Assembly: GCA_039815365.1 (NCBI GenBank)
Contig: JBCBZK010000092.1
Span: 1 to 13,708 of the forward strand
Origin: CALBPI01 sp039815365
GTDB lineage: Bacteria; Pseudomonadota; Gammaproteobacteria; Steroidobacterales; Woeseiaceae
Direction: 5' to 3'
DNA length: 13,708 bases
The notes beneath the pieces are model-generated. The model searched no databases. It saw nothing but the letters and a program-made list of their open reading frames with translations, and was not told where the DNA came from. The translations under genes were made by a program, and so were the position numbers. The number at the start of each line of letters is the position of its first letter. Position 1 is the first letter of the stretch. Positions 1 through 8,051 of this stretch are shown here, piece after piece.

Positions 1-1
1 C

Positions 2-991
2 CATACCGATGCATTTACGCTGTCTGGCGACGATCCGGAAGGGATATTCCCGGCCATTCTGGGGCATGAAGGTGCTGGCATTGTAGAGGCGGTCGGCGAC
101 GACGTGTCGAGTGTGTCAGTAGGTGATCACGTGATCCCGTTGTACACGCCGGAGTGCCGCGCGTGCAGTTTCTGCGAATCGGGCAAAACCAATCTGTGCC
201 AGAAAATTCGCGTGACGCAAGGACAGGGCTTGATGCCGGATGGGTCGTCGCGGTTTTCTATCAATGGCGAGCCGATTGCGCACTACATGGGTACGTCGAC
301 GTTTTCCGAATACACCGTGGTTCCCGAGATCGCATTGGCGGTGATCAACAAAGCGGCGCCGTTGGATAAAGTCTGTTTGTTGGGTTGCGGGATTACGACC
401 GGCATCGGTGCGGTTTTGAATACGGCCAAAGTCGAAGCTGGCGCTACTGTCGCCATCTTCGGTCTCGGCGGGATCGGTCTGAGTGCGGTGCAGGGCGCCG
501 TGATGGCGAAAGCGAGCCGTATTATTGCGATTGACATCAACCCGGACAAATTCGAAATGGCAACGCAGTTAGGTGCGACAGATTGCGTTAACCCGCGAGA
601 TCACACCGGACCGATTCAACAGGTCATTGTTGATATGACTGATGGTGGTGTCGACTATTCTTTTGAGTGCATTGGCAATGTCGATTTGATGCGTGCTGCG
701 CTTGAGTGTTGTCACAAGGGTTGGGGCGAATCAACGATCATCGGTGTTGCTGGTTCCGGTCAGGAGATTTCGACAAGACCGTTTCAACTGGTCACCGGTC
801 GTGTCTGGCGCGGTACGGCTTTCGGTGGGGTCAAGGGTCGCACCGAATTGCCGGGATACGTAGAGCAATACATGGCGGGCGATATTGCGATTGATCCAAT
901 GGTCACCTACACCATGGGTTTGGACGATATCAATCGCGCTTTTGATCTTATGCACGACGGCAAATCTATCCGCTCGGTGATCAAATTTTGA
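2..991 (+). CDS. frmA: S-(hydroxymethyl)glutathione dehydrogenase / class III alcohol dehydrogenase, 5' partial
   Basis: The enzyme oxidises S-hydroxymethylglutathione, formed from formaldehyde and glutathione, to S-formylglutathione with NAD+; it can also act as GSNO reductase in the cytoplasm. The reading frame is open from base 2, so the GTG at 104 is internal and about 45 N-terminal residues lie outside the window. The first codons read HTDAFTLSGDDPEG, which follows the catalytic-zinc Cys of the family. The second zinc ligand is the His of GHE at 65-67. The structural-zinc cluster C-x2-C-x2-C-x7-C begins at 155. QKIRVTQG contains the Arg known in class III enzymes to bind the glutathione carboxylate. 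LLGCG holds the third catalytic-zinc Cys, and GLGGIG is the NAD-binding loop. The C-terminus (FELMH-like, GKSIRSVIKF) is complete. Similarity to human ADH5, from memory, is high over the whole length. No S-formylglutathione hydrolase gene is visible next to it. Confidence 0.95.
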   Translation, partial: HTDAFTLSGDDPEGIFPAILGHEGAGIVEAVGDDVSSVSVGDHVIPLYTPECRACSFCESGKTNLCQKIRVTQGQGLMPDGSSRFSINGEPIAHYMGTSTFSEYTVVPEIALAVINKAAPLDKVCLLGCGITTGIGAVLNTAKVEAGATVAIFGLGGIGLSAVQGAVMAKASRIIAIDINPDKFEMATQLGATDCVNPRDHTGPIQQVIVDMTDGGVDYSFECIGNVDLMRAALECCHKGWGESTIIGVAGSGQEISTRPFQLVTGRVWRGTAFGGVKGRTELPGYVEQYMAGDIAIDPMVTYTMGLDDINRAFDLMHDGKSIRSVIKF

Positions 992-1020
992 CATAATGCG
1001 ACCGGTTTTGTGACGTATTG

Positions 1021-1078
1021 CCTGTGCTCAAAAGCAGGTGTTGACACAATTTGCCTGCTTGTGACACCTTGCGTCACA
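1021..1078. promoter_or_regulatory. Nested inverted repeats and -35-like hexamer upstream of the FAD oxidase gene
   Basis: The 269-bp gap between the dehydrogenase and the oxidase holds two perfect inverted repeats. The first is AAGCAGG (1032-1038) with CCTGCTT (1054-1060), separated by 15 nt. The second is TGTGAC (1060-1065) with GTCACA (1073-1078), separated by 7 nt. A consensus TTGACA lies inside the first repeat at 1041-1046, but no good -10 box sits 17 nt downstream. The layout could be operators around a promoter for the gene starting at 1261, or a hairpin ending the upstream gene. There is no T-run, so a Rho-independent terminator is unlikely. Function is inferred only. Confidence 0.35.
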
Positions 1079-1260
1079 TAAAGGCACACCGTGCGAAAGT
1101 ACGGGTCGCAAAGCTACCGGTCTACGGGTTTTACCTATGACAGCGGAGTTGCCGGCAGCGGTTCCCGTTGCTCGTCATCGCCGTCTCTTTTCAAGTTTTG
1201 CTCCCTTGCTGCTGCGCTAAACGCGTGCGTCTTTCCGTTAAACGTTGTGGGGAGACAACA

Positions 1261-2619
1261 ATGTCGGGTCAAGAGCAAGCGAAAACCAAGACGGCAGCAA
1301 CATCCATACCTGAGTTTAACGGTGGCGTGGCTATTCCACGCAACGAGCTCGAGCTGCTCGCCATCATGCGATCACGTTCCAAATTCCCGACGCCGATTCG
1401 CCCGATGGGCGCGAACAGTGCGTCGACGCAGTGCACGACAGCCGTCGGCGGCACTGTGGTCGATATGGCAGGTCTGAATAGGATCAGTGATCTGACCGAC
1501 CAAACGGTGACCTGCGAGGCCGGCGTCACGTTGCGCGAGCTTGCTGATTATCTTGCCGAGCACGGCATGGAGCTTGCCGGTGCGCTGGACCTTGTCAATC
1601 GCACCGTCGGTGGCGCAGTCGCGAGCGGTTGCTTTGGACCTTCCCATGATGGCAGTAGTGCCTTCATTGCCTCGCAGGCAATCGCGATGCGGGTGGTTAC
1701 CCCGGAGGGCACGCGGCTGACGGTGAACGAATCGCGCGAAAATTTGATGAACGCGTTTCGTCTGAGTTTCGGTGCGCTTGGCATTATTTATCAAGTGACA
1801 TTCCGCATTCGCCCACAGCAGAAGTTTGTACTCAAGCAACGCAAGATGGATGTCGCGACATTCGCAAAGGCGGTCGGCGTACTCGGCGGTCAGCCAATCG
1901 GCATCAAATTTTTCTATCTGCCGTTCAAGGATCGCGTGTATACCGAACTGCGGCGTGCACAGATCGATGAGAAGCCGGTGCGCAACCTGCCATGGAAACT
2001 CAAAGATATGGGGGAGACGTCCGTATTGCCCGCGATTTGCGGCAAGCTGGGGCGCATCGTGCCGATTGCTGGCTTGCGCTACAGCTTGGTCGACGGTTTG
2101 CACGACATCACTCAGTCGATGTTGACCAACACGCTGACAGAGGGCGGCAGCTACGCCGCCGAACACGTGTCACAAAACAGTGGCAAATTTAACGGTCCGC
2201 CGCTCGAATACACGACGTGGTGTTTTCCCGTTGATGAGATTGGCATGCTACTGACCGCCTATAGAGCGTTCGCTGCCGATTACTATCAAATGCACAAATT
2301 CCGCTGTGATATGCCGGTTGTCGGTTTCCGATTGCCGCAAGATCGCAGCGCGCTGTTGTCACCGTGTTTTGAGCAGCCAATGTTCGCGTTGCGGTTTGTC
2401 AGCAATCCACATGCGATGTGGGAAGACTACGTTATGGACCTCGGTGACTTTGCGCAACGCTGGGGTGGGGTGCCACTGCTAAACCAAAGTCGTTGCGCTG
2501 AGCCTGCCGCGACCAATATTGCGTATGGGTCGCGTTTGGAGTTTTTCCGCAAGATCCGCCGCCAGCTCGATCCGGATCAACGCATGCTCAACTCATTCCT
2601 GTCGCAGTATCTACGCTAG
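1261..2619 (+). CDS. FAD-binding (PCMH/VAO-type) oxidoreductase, aldono-lactone oxidase-like
   Basis: This 452-residue flavoprotein resembles L-gulono-/D-arabinono-1,4-lactone oxidases, which oxidise a lactone or sugar alcohol with FAD. An FAD_binding_4 domain spans roughly residues 25-185: RPMGANSAS near 48-55, the VGGTVVDMAGLNRI block near 62-75, a CEAGVTLREL motif, and VGGAVASGCFG near 116-125. The C-terminus (LDPDQRMLNSFL) matches the DP-x-x-x-LN ending of aldono-lactone oxidases. In characterised members a His in the N-terminal G-x-G-H-S motif binds FAD covalently; here there is no His, so FAD is probably bound non-covalently. The ATG at 1261 is preferred over the upstream TTG at 1168 because GGGGAG (1249-1254) sits 6 nt before it. 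The longer N-terminus would be a Cys- and Arg-rich stretch unlike the family. Its stop overlaps the stop of the convergent sdaA. The substrate is unknown. Confidence 0.82.
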   Translation: MSGQEQAKTKTAATSIPEFNGGVAIPRNELELLAIMRSRSKFPTPIRPMGANSASTQCTTAVGGTVVDMAGLNRISDLTDQTVTCEAGVTLRELADYLAEHGMELAGALDLVNRTVGGAVASGCFGPSHDGSSAFIASQAIAMRVVTPEGTRLTVNESRENLMNAFRLSFGALGIIYQVTFRIRPQQKFVLKQRKMDVATFAKAVGVLGGQPIGIKFFYLPFKDRVYTELRRAQIDEKPVRNLPWKLKDMGETSVLPAICGKLGRIVPIAGLRYSLVDGLHDITQSMLTNTLTEGGSYAAEHVSQNSGKFNGPPLEYTTWCFPVDEIGMLLTAYRAFAADYYQMHKFRCDMPVVGFRLPQDRSALLSPCFEQPMFALRFVSNPHAMWEDYVMDLGDFAQRWGGVPLLNQSRCAEPAATNIAYGSRLEFFRKIRRQLDPDQRMLNSFLSQYLR

Positions 2620-4013
2620 CAATCGACAAAACTGACGGGAACACCGACGACGTTAGCGGCAAGCCCGCCGCGCGCCGTCTCTTTGTATTTATCCAACATA
2701 TCGCGACCGGTATCGCGCATCGTCTCGATCACTTTGTCTAGCGACACCATGTGTTCGCCATCGCCGCGCATTGCCAGTCGCGAGGCATTGATCGCCTTGA
2801 TCGCGCCCATCGCATTGCGTTCGATGCACGGCACCTGAACCAAGCCCGCAATCGGGTCGCATGTCAGACCAAGGTTATGTTCCATCGCAATTTCAGCTGC
2901 GTTCTCACACTGTTGTGGCGTACCGCCTAGCACTTCGGTCAAGGCGCCGGCAGCCATCGAGCATGCAGAGCCCACTTCGCCCTGGCAGCCAACTTCGGCA
3001 CCGCTGATTGATGCATTTTCCTTAAACAGAATGCCGATAGCGCCACAAGTCAGCAAAAAACGTCGCACGCCTTCGGCATTCGCGCCAGGGCAAAAGCGCT
3101 GGTAGTAATGCAGTACTGCGGGCACGATTCCGGCGGCCCCGTTGGTCGGCGCCGTAACCACCCGGCCACCTGCCGCGTTCTCTTCATTGACCGCCAGTGC
3201 GTACAGATTGACCCAATCCATGATCGTTAGCGGATCGGCCAGCGACGCCTCCGGTTTGTCGCGCAACTGCGCGAACATGTTATGCGCGCGCCGACGTACC
3301 TTGAGGCCCGGTAATACGCCTTCGGTGTCACAGCCGCGTTTGACGCAGGCTTGCATCGCGAGCCAGATCGCATCGAGTTTGGCGTCAATGACTGCGTCAT
3401 CGTGCCACGCGCGCTCATTGGCCCGCATGACATCCGAGATGTGCATGTTGTTCGAGTGGCATAGCTCGATCAGCTCGCTGGCGCGCGTGAAGCGCATCGG
3501 CAAGTCGATATCTTCCGCGACCAATTGTCCGTGACTGGCTTGCGCTTCGTCGACGACGAAACCTCCGCCAACGGAATAGTACGCGCGCTCGATCAACACA
3601 TTTTTGTCGGCATCCAGCGCTGTGAGTCGCATGGCGTTCGGGTGATAGGGCAGGCGTTTGCGGACACGAAATTTAAGGTCCTTCTTCGGCGCGAACGCGA
3701 TGCGGTGTTGGCCTGCCAGGCACAAGGATTTCGATGCGTCGATTTCGGCGAGAATGTTCTCGACCGCATCGGGGTCGATGGTCTCGGGCAAGTGTCCGAT
3801 GAGACCAAGCTGGACGGCTTTGTGTGTGCCATGTCCGCGACCGGTAGCACCCAGTGATCCGAACAATTGCACTTCGATGCGATGCGTGCGCTCAAGCGCA
3901 GATTCGGCGATCAGCGCTTCAACAAACTGCGCCGACGCCAGCATCGGACCAACCGTATGCGAGCTGGATGGCCCGATACCGATTTTGAACAAATGAAATA
4001 CGCTAATTGTCAT
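2616..4013 (-). CDS. sdaA: L-serine ammonia-lyase (L-serine dehydratase), [4Fe-4S], single-chain type
   Basis: The enzyme deaminates L-serine to pyruvate and ammonia in the cytoplasm using a [4Fe-4S] cluster. The protein has 465 residues, the usual single-chain length, with the beta domain first (SVFHLFKIGIGPSSSHTVGP at the start) and the alpha domain from about residue 180. Probable cluster ligands are Cys343 (EVGCQGE), Cys385 (LTCDP) and Cys396 (VPCIE), the positions I recall for the Legionella enzyme. The last residue is Cys465; in the Legionella enzyme the C-terminal Cys folds into the active site and binds the cluster ('tail in mouth'), so the same inhibited resting state is likely here. 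The open frame extends to 4100, but the ATG at 4013 was chosen because all family members I know begin at M-x-SVF, and a G-rich stretch lies upstream. It is divergent from the SDR gene and converges with the FAD oxidase. Confidence 0.94.
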   Translation of the reverse strand: MTISVFHLFKIGIGPSSSHTVGPMLASAQFVEALIAESALERTHRIEVQLFGSLGATGRGHGTHKAVQLGLIGHLPETIDPDAVENILAEIDASKSLCLAGQHRIAFAPKKDLKFRVRKRLPYHPNAMRLTALDADKNVLIERAYYSVGGGFVVDEAQASHGQLVAEDIDLPMRFTRASELIELCHSNNMHISDVMRANERAWHDDAVIDAKLDAIWLAMQACVKRGCDTEGVLPGLKVRRRAHNMFAQLRDKPEASLADPLTIMDWVNLYALAVNEENAAGGRVVTAPTNGAAGIVPAVLHYYQRFCPGANAEGVRRFLLTCGAIGILFKENASISGAEVGCQGEVGSACSMAAGALTEVLGGTPQQCENAAEIAMEHNLGLTCDPIAGLVQVPCIERNAMGAIKAINASRLAMRGDGEHMVSLDKVIETMRDTGRDMLDKYKETARGGLAANVVGVPVSFVDC

Positions 4014-4086
4014 GATGGCCGCCCCCGTCCCGCAAGCGCATAGTGTACTGCGTCCGTTGGCTGGCGAGCAGACATTTAGCTGGAAC

Positions 4087-4099
4087 TGACCAGCGGTCA
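4087..4099. promoter_or_regulatory. Palindrome TGACC-AGC-GGTCA in the sdaA/SDR divergent spacer
   Basis: A perfect 5+5 bp inverted repeat around a 3-nt centre sits in the 146-bp spacer between two divergent genes, where a shared operator would be expected. I cannot match it to a named regulator and see no strong sigma70 promoter beside it. Confidence 0.25.
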
Positions 4100-4159
4100 C
4101 CTCTGTCCGTTACACTGAGCTACGAACGACCGCGTCGGGCGCGACACTAAGGACCATCC

Positions 4160-4951
4160 ATGGGCAGATTGAATCACAAGACAGCGTTAGTCACCGGTGC
4201 TGCGCGAGGCATTGGCGAGGCGATCGGTGCGGCGTTCGCGGCGGAGGGTGCCACGGTCGTCTTGACCGATATCGATGCCGTTGCCGGTCAACGCACGGCA
4301 GACCGTCTGGGCGTGCAGTTTCATATGCTGGATGTGCGCGAGGAGTCTGATTGGGAGCGTGTAATCAGCAGTATCGACACGCTCGACATTCTCGTTAACA
4401 ACGCCGGAATTACCGGTTTTGAATCTGGTTGGGTCAATCACGATCCTGAGCATGCTCGCCTTGCTGACTGGCATGCTGTGCACCGCACGAACCTGGATGG
4501 GGTGTTCCTCGGCTGTAAGTATGCAATCCGATCGATGCGCGCGTCTGGCGAGGGGGCCATCATTAACGTCTCATCGCGCTCGGGTCTGGTCGGCATCCCG
4601 ACAGCAAGCGCTTATGCATCGTCGAAAGCTGCGGTTAGAAACCACAGCAAAACGGTCGCGCTGTATTGCGCTGAGCAAGGGCTGAATATTCGTAGCAATT
4701 CCATTCATCCTGCGGCGATTCTGACGCCGATGTGGGAGCCGATGCTGGGCACCGGCCCAGGGCGTGAAGCTGCTATGGCGGCGTTAGTCAAAGATACGCC
4801 GATGAAACGTTTCGGAATGCCTGAAGAGGTTGCGGCAATCGCGGTCTTGCTTGCATCCGATGAGGCGGCTTACATGACGGGCGCCGAGTTGACGATTGAT
4901 GGTGGATTGTTGGCTGGTGCTGCGGCGACGCCGGAGCAGGCGAGCGAATGA
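4160..4951 (+). CDS. Short-chain dehydrogenase/reductase (SDR), classical type
   Basis: A 263-residue NAD(P)-dependent oxidoreductase with a Rossmann fold, of usual family length. The cofactor motif TGAARGIG is at residues 12-19. Asp37 at the end of beta-2 (LTDID) suggests NAD(H) rather than NADP(H). NNAG is at 80-83, and the catalytic set is Asn111, Ser139, Tyr152 and Lys156 (Y-x3-K spacing correct). The C-terminal MTGAELTIDGG motif is standard. The overall pattern resembles bacterial alcohol/cyclopentanol dehydrogenases and FabG-like reductases, and the substrate cannot be read from sequence. The ATG at 4160 is preceded by AAGGA at 4150-4154. It lies 108 bp before the propeller-amidohydrolase gene on the same strand, so the two could be cotranscribed; no terminator is visible between them. 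Confidence 0.9.
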   Translation: MGRLNHKTALVTGAARGIGEAIGAAFAAEGATVVLTDIDAVAGQRTADRLGVQFHMLDVREESDWERVISSIDTLDILVNNAGITGFESGWVNHDPEHARLADWHAVHRTNLDGVFLGCKYAIRSMRASGEGAIINVSSRSGLVGIPTASAYASSKAAVRNHSKTVALYCAEQGLNIRSNSIHPAAILTPMWEPMLGTGPGREAAMAALVKDTPMKRFGMPEEVAAIAVLLASDEAAYMTGAELTIDGGLLAGAAATPEQASE

Positions 4952-5059
4952 TAGATCAATCGGCGTGACGCGTCGGTATGATTCACGCTAAGCAGGGCTA
5001 CTTCAATTCGTTTATCCTTCCTGAATAACAACAGTTAAATTTTCTGGCGGGGACTCGAT

Positions 5060-8002
5060 ATGCGTTCAATGTGGCTTGCGGTCATGATCTGTGGTGTGTC
5101 CGGCACTGTAAACGTGCTGGCGGACGACGAATCGACATGGGATGTTGCGCAGCCTCCGGGTGAGTCACGCGACATTTCTATTGATGTCGATAACGGCTCC
5201 TGGATGAGTCTGGACGTGTCGCCCGACGGCAAAACCGTGGCATTCGATTTACTGGGCGATATCTACACGGTGCCGATTGCGGGCGGCGATGCTACATCGC
5301 TGACCAGTGGCATGGCATGGACCATACAGCCACGGTTTTCGCCTGACGGGCGCAAAATTGCTTTCACCAGCGACGCAGGCGGCGGCGATAACATTTGGAT
5401 CATGGATGCTGATGGCAGCGATGCGCGTGCTTTGACCAGCGAGTCGTTCCGCTTATTGAACAACCCTTCGTGGTCACCGGACGGTAATTATATCGCGGCA
5501 CGCAAACACTTTACGACGCAGCGCTCGTTAGGCACCGGCGAGATCTGGCTCTATCACGTTGATGGCGGCGCAGGTGTGCAGATCACCGAGCGCCCTAGCG
5601 ATGTACATCAAAAAGAAATCGGCGAGCCAGTGTTTTCTGCGGACGGCAGTTCGATCTATTTCAGCCTTGATGCGACATCCGGTCCGTACTTTCAGTATGC
5701 ACAAGACTCAAACGGCGAGATTTTCAGGATCAACAAAGTCAGCCTTGAGACCGGCGATGTTGAGCCTGTTGTTACCGGCGCGGGTGGGGCGGTGCGTCCG
5801 CAACCTTCGCCGGACGGCAAGTATCTGGCGTTTGTGCGGCGTGTGCGCGCCAAAAGTCAGCTCTTTGTCAAAGATCTGGAAAGCGGTGAGATTCGCAACC
5901 TGTATGCAGATCTTGATCAAGACCTGCAGGAAGTCTGGGCGGTTCACGGTGTCTATCCGAATTTTGACTGGATGCCGGATTCCGGCAGCATCGTCATCTG
6001 GGCAGGTGGCAAGATTCGCCGTATCGATGTTGCCGATGGTAGCGTTGCTACCATTGCGTTCCGCGTTCGCGATTCGCGCAAGATCGTAACGCCGCCGCGT
6101 CCGACGGTGGATGTCGCCCCCGAGCAATTCGATGCCAAGATGATCCGCTCGGCGACGATATCGCCGGATGGTTCGCGCGCTGTGTTTGAGTCTTCCGGGC
6201 GGCTATACACACAGCGATTGCCCGACGGTGAGCCTAAGCTGCTGACGCGCAATGACGACGCGCACTTTGAGTTTTTTCCGGCATGGTCACCCGACTCACG
6301 TTCGATCGTGTTCGTGCAATGGTCGGATACCGCGCTTGGCAGCATTGCCACCGTGCGCGCGAGCGGTGGCAAGGCAAGGGTGATCAGTGATCGGCCTGGC
6401 CACTTCCGCTACCCGACTTACTCGCCGGACGGCAAAACTATCGTCGTTGCAGCGACAAGCGGTGGTTACATCGCGGCACCGGAATGGTCTGAGCAAACAG
6501 GCATTCTGACACTGCCAAGTGCGGGTGGTGCGCTTACTCAAGTAACCGATTCAGGTCGCTTCCCACATTTTGGCGCCAGCAACGAGCGTGTGTTTTTCAT
6601 TCGCCGCGGCGATGGCCAGCAGCAACTCGTCAGCAGCACGTTGGCGGGCAACGATATTCGTGTCCACGCTCAGGGTAAGTTCTTACGCAAGGCCTATGTA
6701 TCACCGGACGAGCGCTTTGTGACATTCCGCGAGAACTACCACATTTATGTCTTGCCGATGCCGCCGGGCGGCTATCCGATTGATCTGTCCACCGCTGGCA
6801 GTGCGCTGCCACAAGCACGCGCGAGTGCCGATGGTGGCAACTATCCGCATTGGCACGGCGACCATGAGCTGACCTGGTCGCTCGGTAACACGTTGTATTC
6901 GATCAGCGCCGCAGAGGCACTTGCACCCGTTGTCGAAGATGCGGCATCGCCGCTACCCGTGCGAGATGGCATTGCACTGAATGTAAGCTACACCAGTGAT
7001 ATGCCGGATAGCGTTGTCGCACTTGTCGGCGCGCGTGTTATTACGATGGCTGATGCTGAAGGCGGTATTGTCGACGACGCCGTGGTAGTTGTTGATGGCA
7101 ACCGCATTAGTGCAGTGGGTTCGCGCGATGACACTGACATCCCGGCTAACGCACAGGTTGTTGATGTGAGTGGCAAGACTATTATCCCAGGTCTGATCGA
7201 TGCGCATGCGCATGGCGCTCAGGGTGATGACATTATCCCTCAACAAAACTGGGTGAACTACGCGACATTAGCGCTCGGCGTGACGACCATCCATGACCCG
7301 TCCAACGATGCCACTGAGATTTTCGCGGCCGCTGAAATGCAACGCTCGGGTCGCATTCTGGCACCGCGGATTTTCTCGACGGGCGATATCGTCTATGGCG
7401 CAAAGTCTGCCTACTTTGCCAATATCGACAATGCCGAGGAAGCGAGCGAGCACGTTCGTCGGCTCAAAGCGCAGGGCGCTGTAAGTATCAAGAACTATAA
7501 TCAACCGCGACGTGACCAGCGTCAGCAAGTTGCCGCGGCTGCGCGCGACGAAGATATGTTAGTCGTGGCTGAGGGTGGCTCGCTGTTCCATATGGATTTA
7601 TCCATGGTGGCGGATGGCAACAGCGGCATCGAGCACAATTTGCCGCAGTCGATGTTGTATGACGATGTCGTGCAATTCTGGTCACAGACTGAAGTGGCTT
7701 ACACGCCGACGTTAGTGGTGACGTATGGCGGCCCGCCGGCTGAGCGCTATTGGTATCAGTTTACCGACGTTTGGAAACACCCGATCTTGTCGCAGCACGT
7801 GCCGCCACATGTTCTGCAGCCCCGCTCGGTCCGGCGCGAGATGGCACCTGTCGAGGACTACTACCACATCGTCAGTGCGCGCACGTCCAAGCAGCTGGCT
7901 GACGCCGGTGTAGCCGTTAGCATCGGCGCGCATGGTCAGCGGGAGGGGCTTGGTAGCCTACCGCCTCGTCGTATGCCTGCTTTCATTCTCTTATTAGTAT
8001 AG
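5060..8002 (+). CDS. Exported TolB-like beta-propeller / amidohydrolase protein, 3' end lost at a sequence junction
   Basis: The protein starts with a signal peptide (MRSMWLAVMICGVSGTVNVLA, cleavage probably before DDES), so it is likely periplasmic. Residues about 45-600 contain around ten WD40/TolB-like blades marked by SPDG-type motifs (VSPDGKTVAF, FSPDGRKIAF, WSPDGNYIAA, PSPDGKYLAF, YSPDGKTIVV). From about residue 650 comes an amidohydrolase: GARVITM, then IIPGLIDAHAHG with the metal-binding H-x-H, SIKNY with a candidate bridging Lys, HMD and IEHN. The family is about 1,050-1,080 residues; the fold is usually annotated as amidohydrolase or Tricorn/TolB-like, with substrate unknown. Homology ends at GAHGQREGLG (Gly965, codon 7952-7954). 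Family members continue with an A-H-W-E-M-W-type stretch and about 100 further residues; here 15 unrelated residues lead to a stop at 8000. The start ATG has GGCGGGG upstream. Confidence 0.88.
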   Translation: MRSMWLAVMICGVSGTVNVLADDESTWDVAQPPGESRDISIDVDNGSWMSLDVSPDGKTVAFDLLGDIYTVPIAGGDATSLTSGMAWTIQPRFSPDGRKIAFTSDAGGGDNIWIMDADGSDARALTSESFRLLNNPSWSPDGNYIAARKHFTTQRSLGTGEIWLYHVDGGAGVQITERPSDVHQKEIGEPVFSADGSSIYFSLDATSGPYFQYAQDSNGEIFRINKVSLETGDVEPVVTGAGGAVRPQPSPDGKYLAFVRRVRAKSQLFVKDLESGEIRNLYADLDQDLQEVWAVHGVYPNFDWMPDSGSIVIWAGGKIRRIDVADGSVATIAFRVRDSRKIVTPPRPTVDVAPEQFDAKMIRSATISPDGSRAVFESSGRLYTQRLPDGEPKLLTRNDDAHFEFFPAWSPDSRSIVFVQWSDTALGSIATVRASGGKARVISDRPGHFRYPTYSPDGKTIVVAATSGGYIAAPEWSEQTGILTLPSAGGALTQVTDSGRFPHFGASNERVFFIRRGDGQQQLVSSTLAGNDIRVHAQGKFLRKAYVSPDERFVTFRENYHIYVLPMPPGGYPIDLSTAGSALPQARASADGGNYPHWHGDHELTWSLGNTLYSISAAEALAPVVEDAASPLPVRDGIALNVSYTSDMPDSVVALVGARVITMADAEGGIVDDAVVVVDGNRISAVGSRDDTDIPANAQVVDVSGKTIIPGLIDAHAHGAQGDDIIPQQNWVNYATLALGVTTIHDPSNDATEIFAAAEMQRSGRILAPRIFSTGDIVYGAKSAYFANIDNAEEASEHVRRLKAQGAVSIKNYNQPRRDQRQQVAAAARDEDMLVVAEGGSLFHMDLSMVADGNSGIEHNLPQSMLYDDVVQFWSQTEVAYTPTLVVTYGGPPAERYWYQFTDVWKHPILSQHVPPHVLQPRSVRREMAPVEDYYHIVSARTSKQLADAGVAVSIGAHGQREGLGSLPPRRMPAFILLLV
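7948..7962. other. Junction between proteobacterial and cyanobacterial DNA
   Basis: Protein homology of the amidohydrolase stops after the Gly codon at 7952-7954. Everything to the right has a different character: CTAG-rich, HIP1-containing and with cyanobacterial gene families. The break lies in a short palindrome, GGTAG-C-CTACC (7952-7962). The exact base cannot be fixed without the two parent genomes. An assembly or ligation chimera is the simplest reading; recent recombination is possible. Confidence 0.8.
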
Positions 8003-8051
8003 GAGCCACGCCTTCGGTCAACAGGCGGGTCGAGGTTCGGATCTCTACTAG

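Noticed and set aside
1060..1078. CRP-like site TGTGA...TCACA
   Set aside because: The half-sites are 9 nt apart rather than the 6 nt of a CRP site.
1168..1260. N-terminal extension of the FAD oxidase from the TTG at 1168, which looks hydrophobic
   Set aside because: No Shine-Dalgarno before 1168, the extra residues do not match the family, and the ATG at 1261 has GGGGAG at ideal spacing.
1372..2166. 264-codon minus-strand open frame inside the FAD oxidase gene
   Set aside because: It is a shadow frame in GC-rich coding DNA; the plus strand has clear flavoprotein motifs and the minus product has no recognisable domain.
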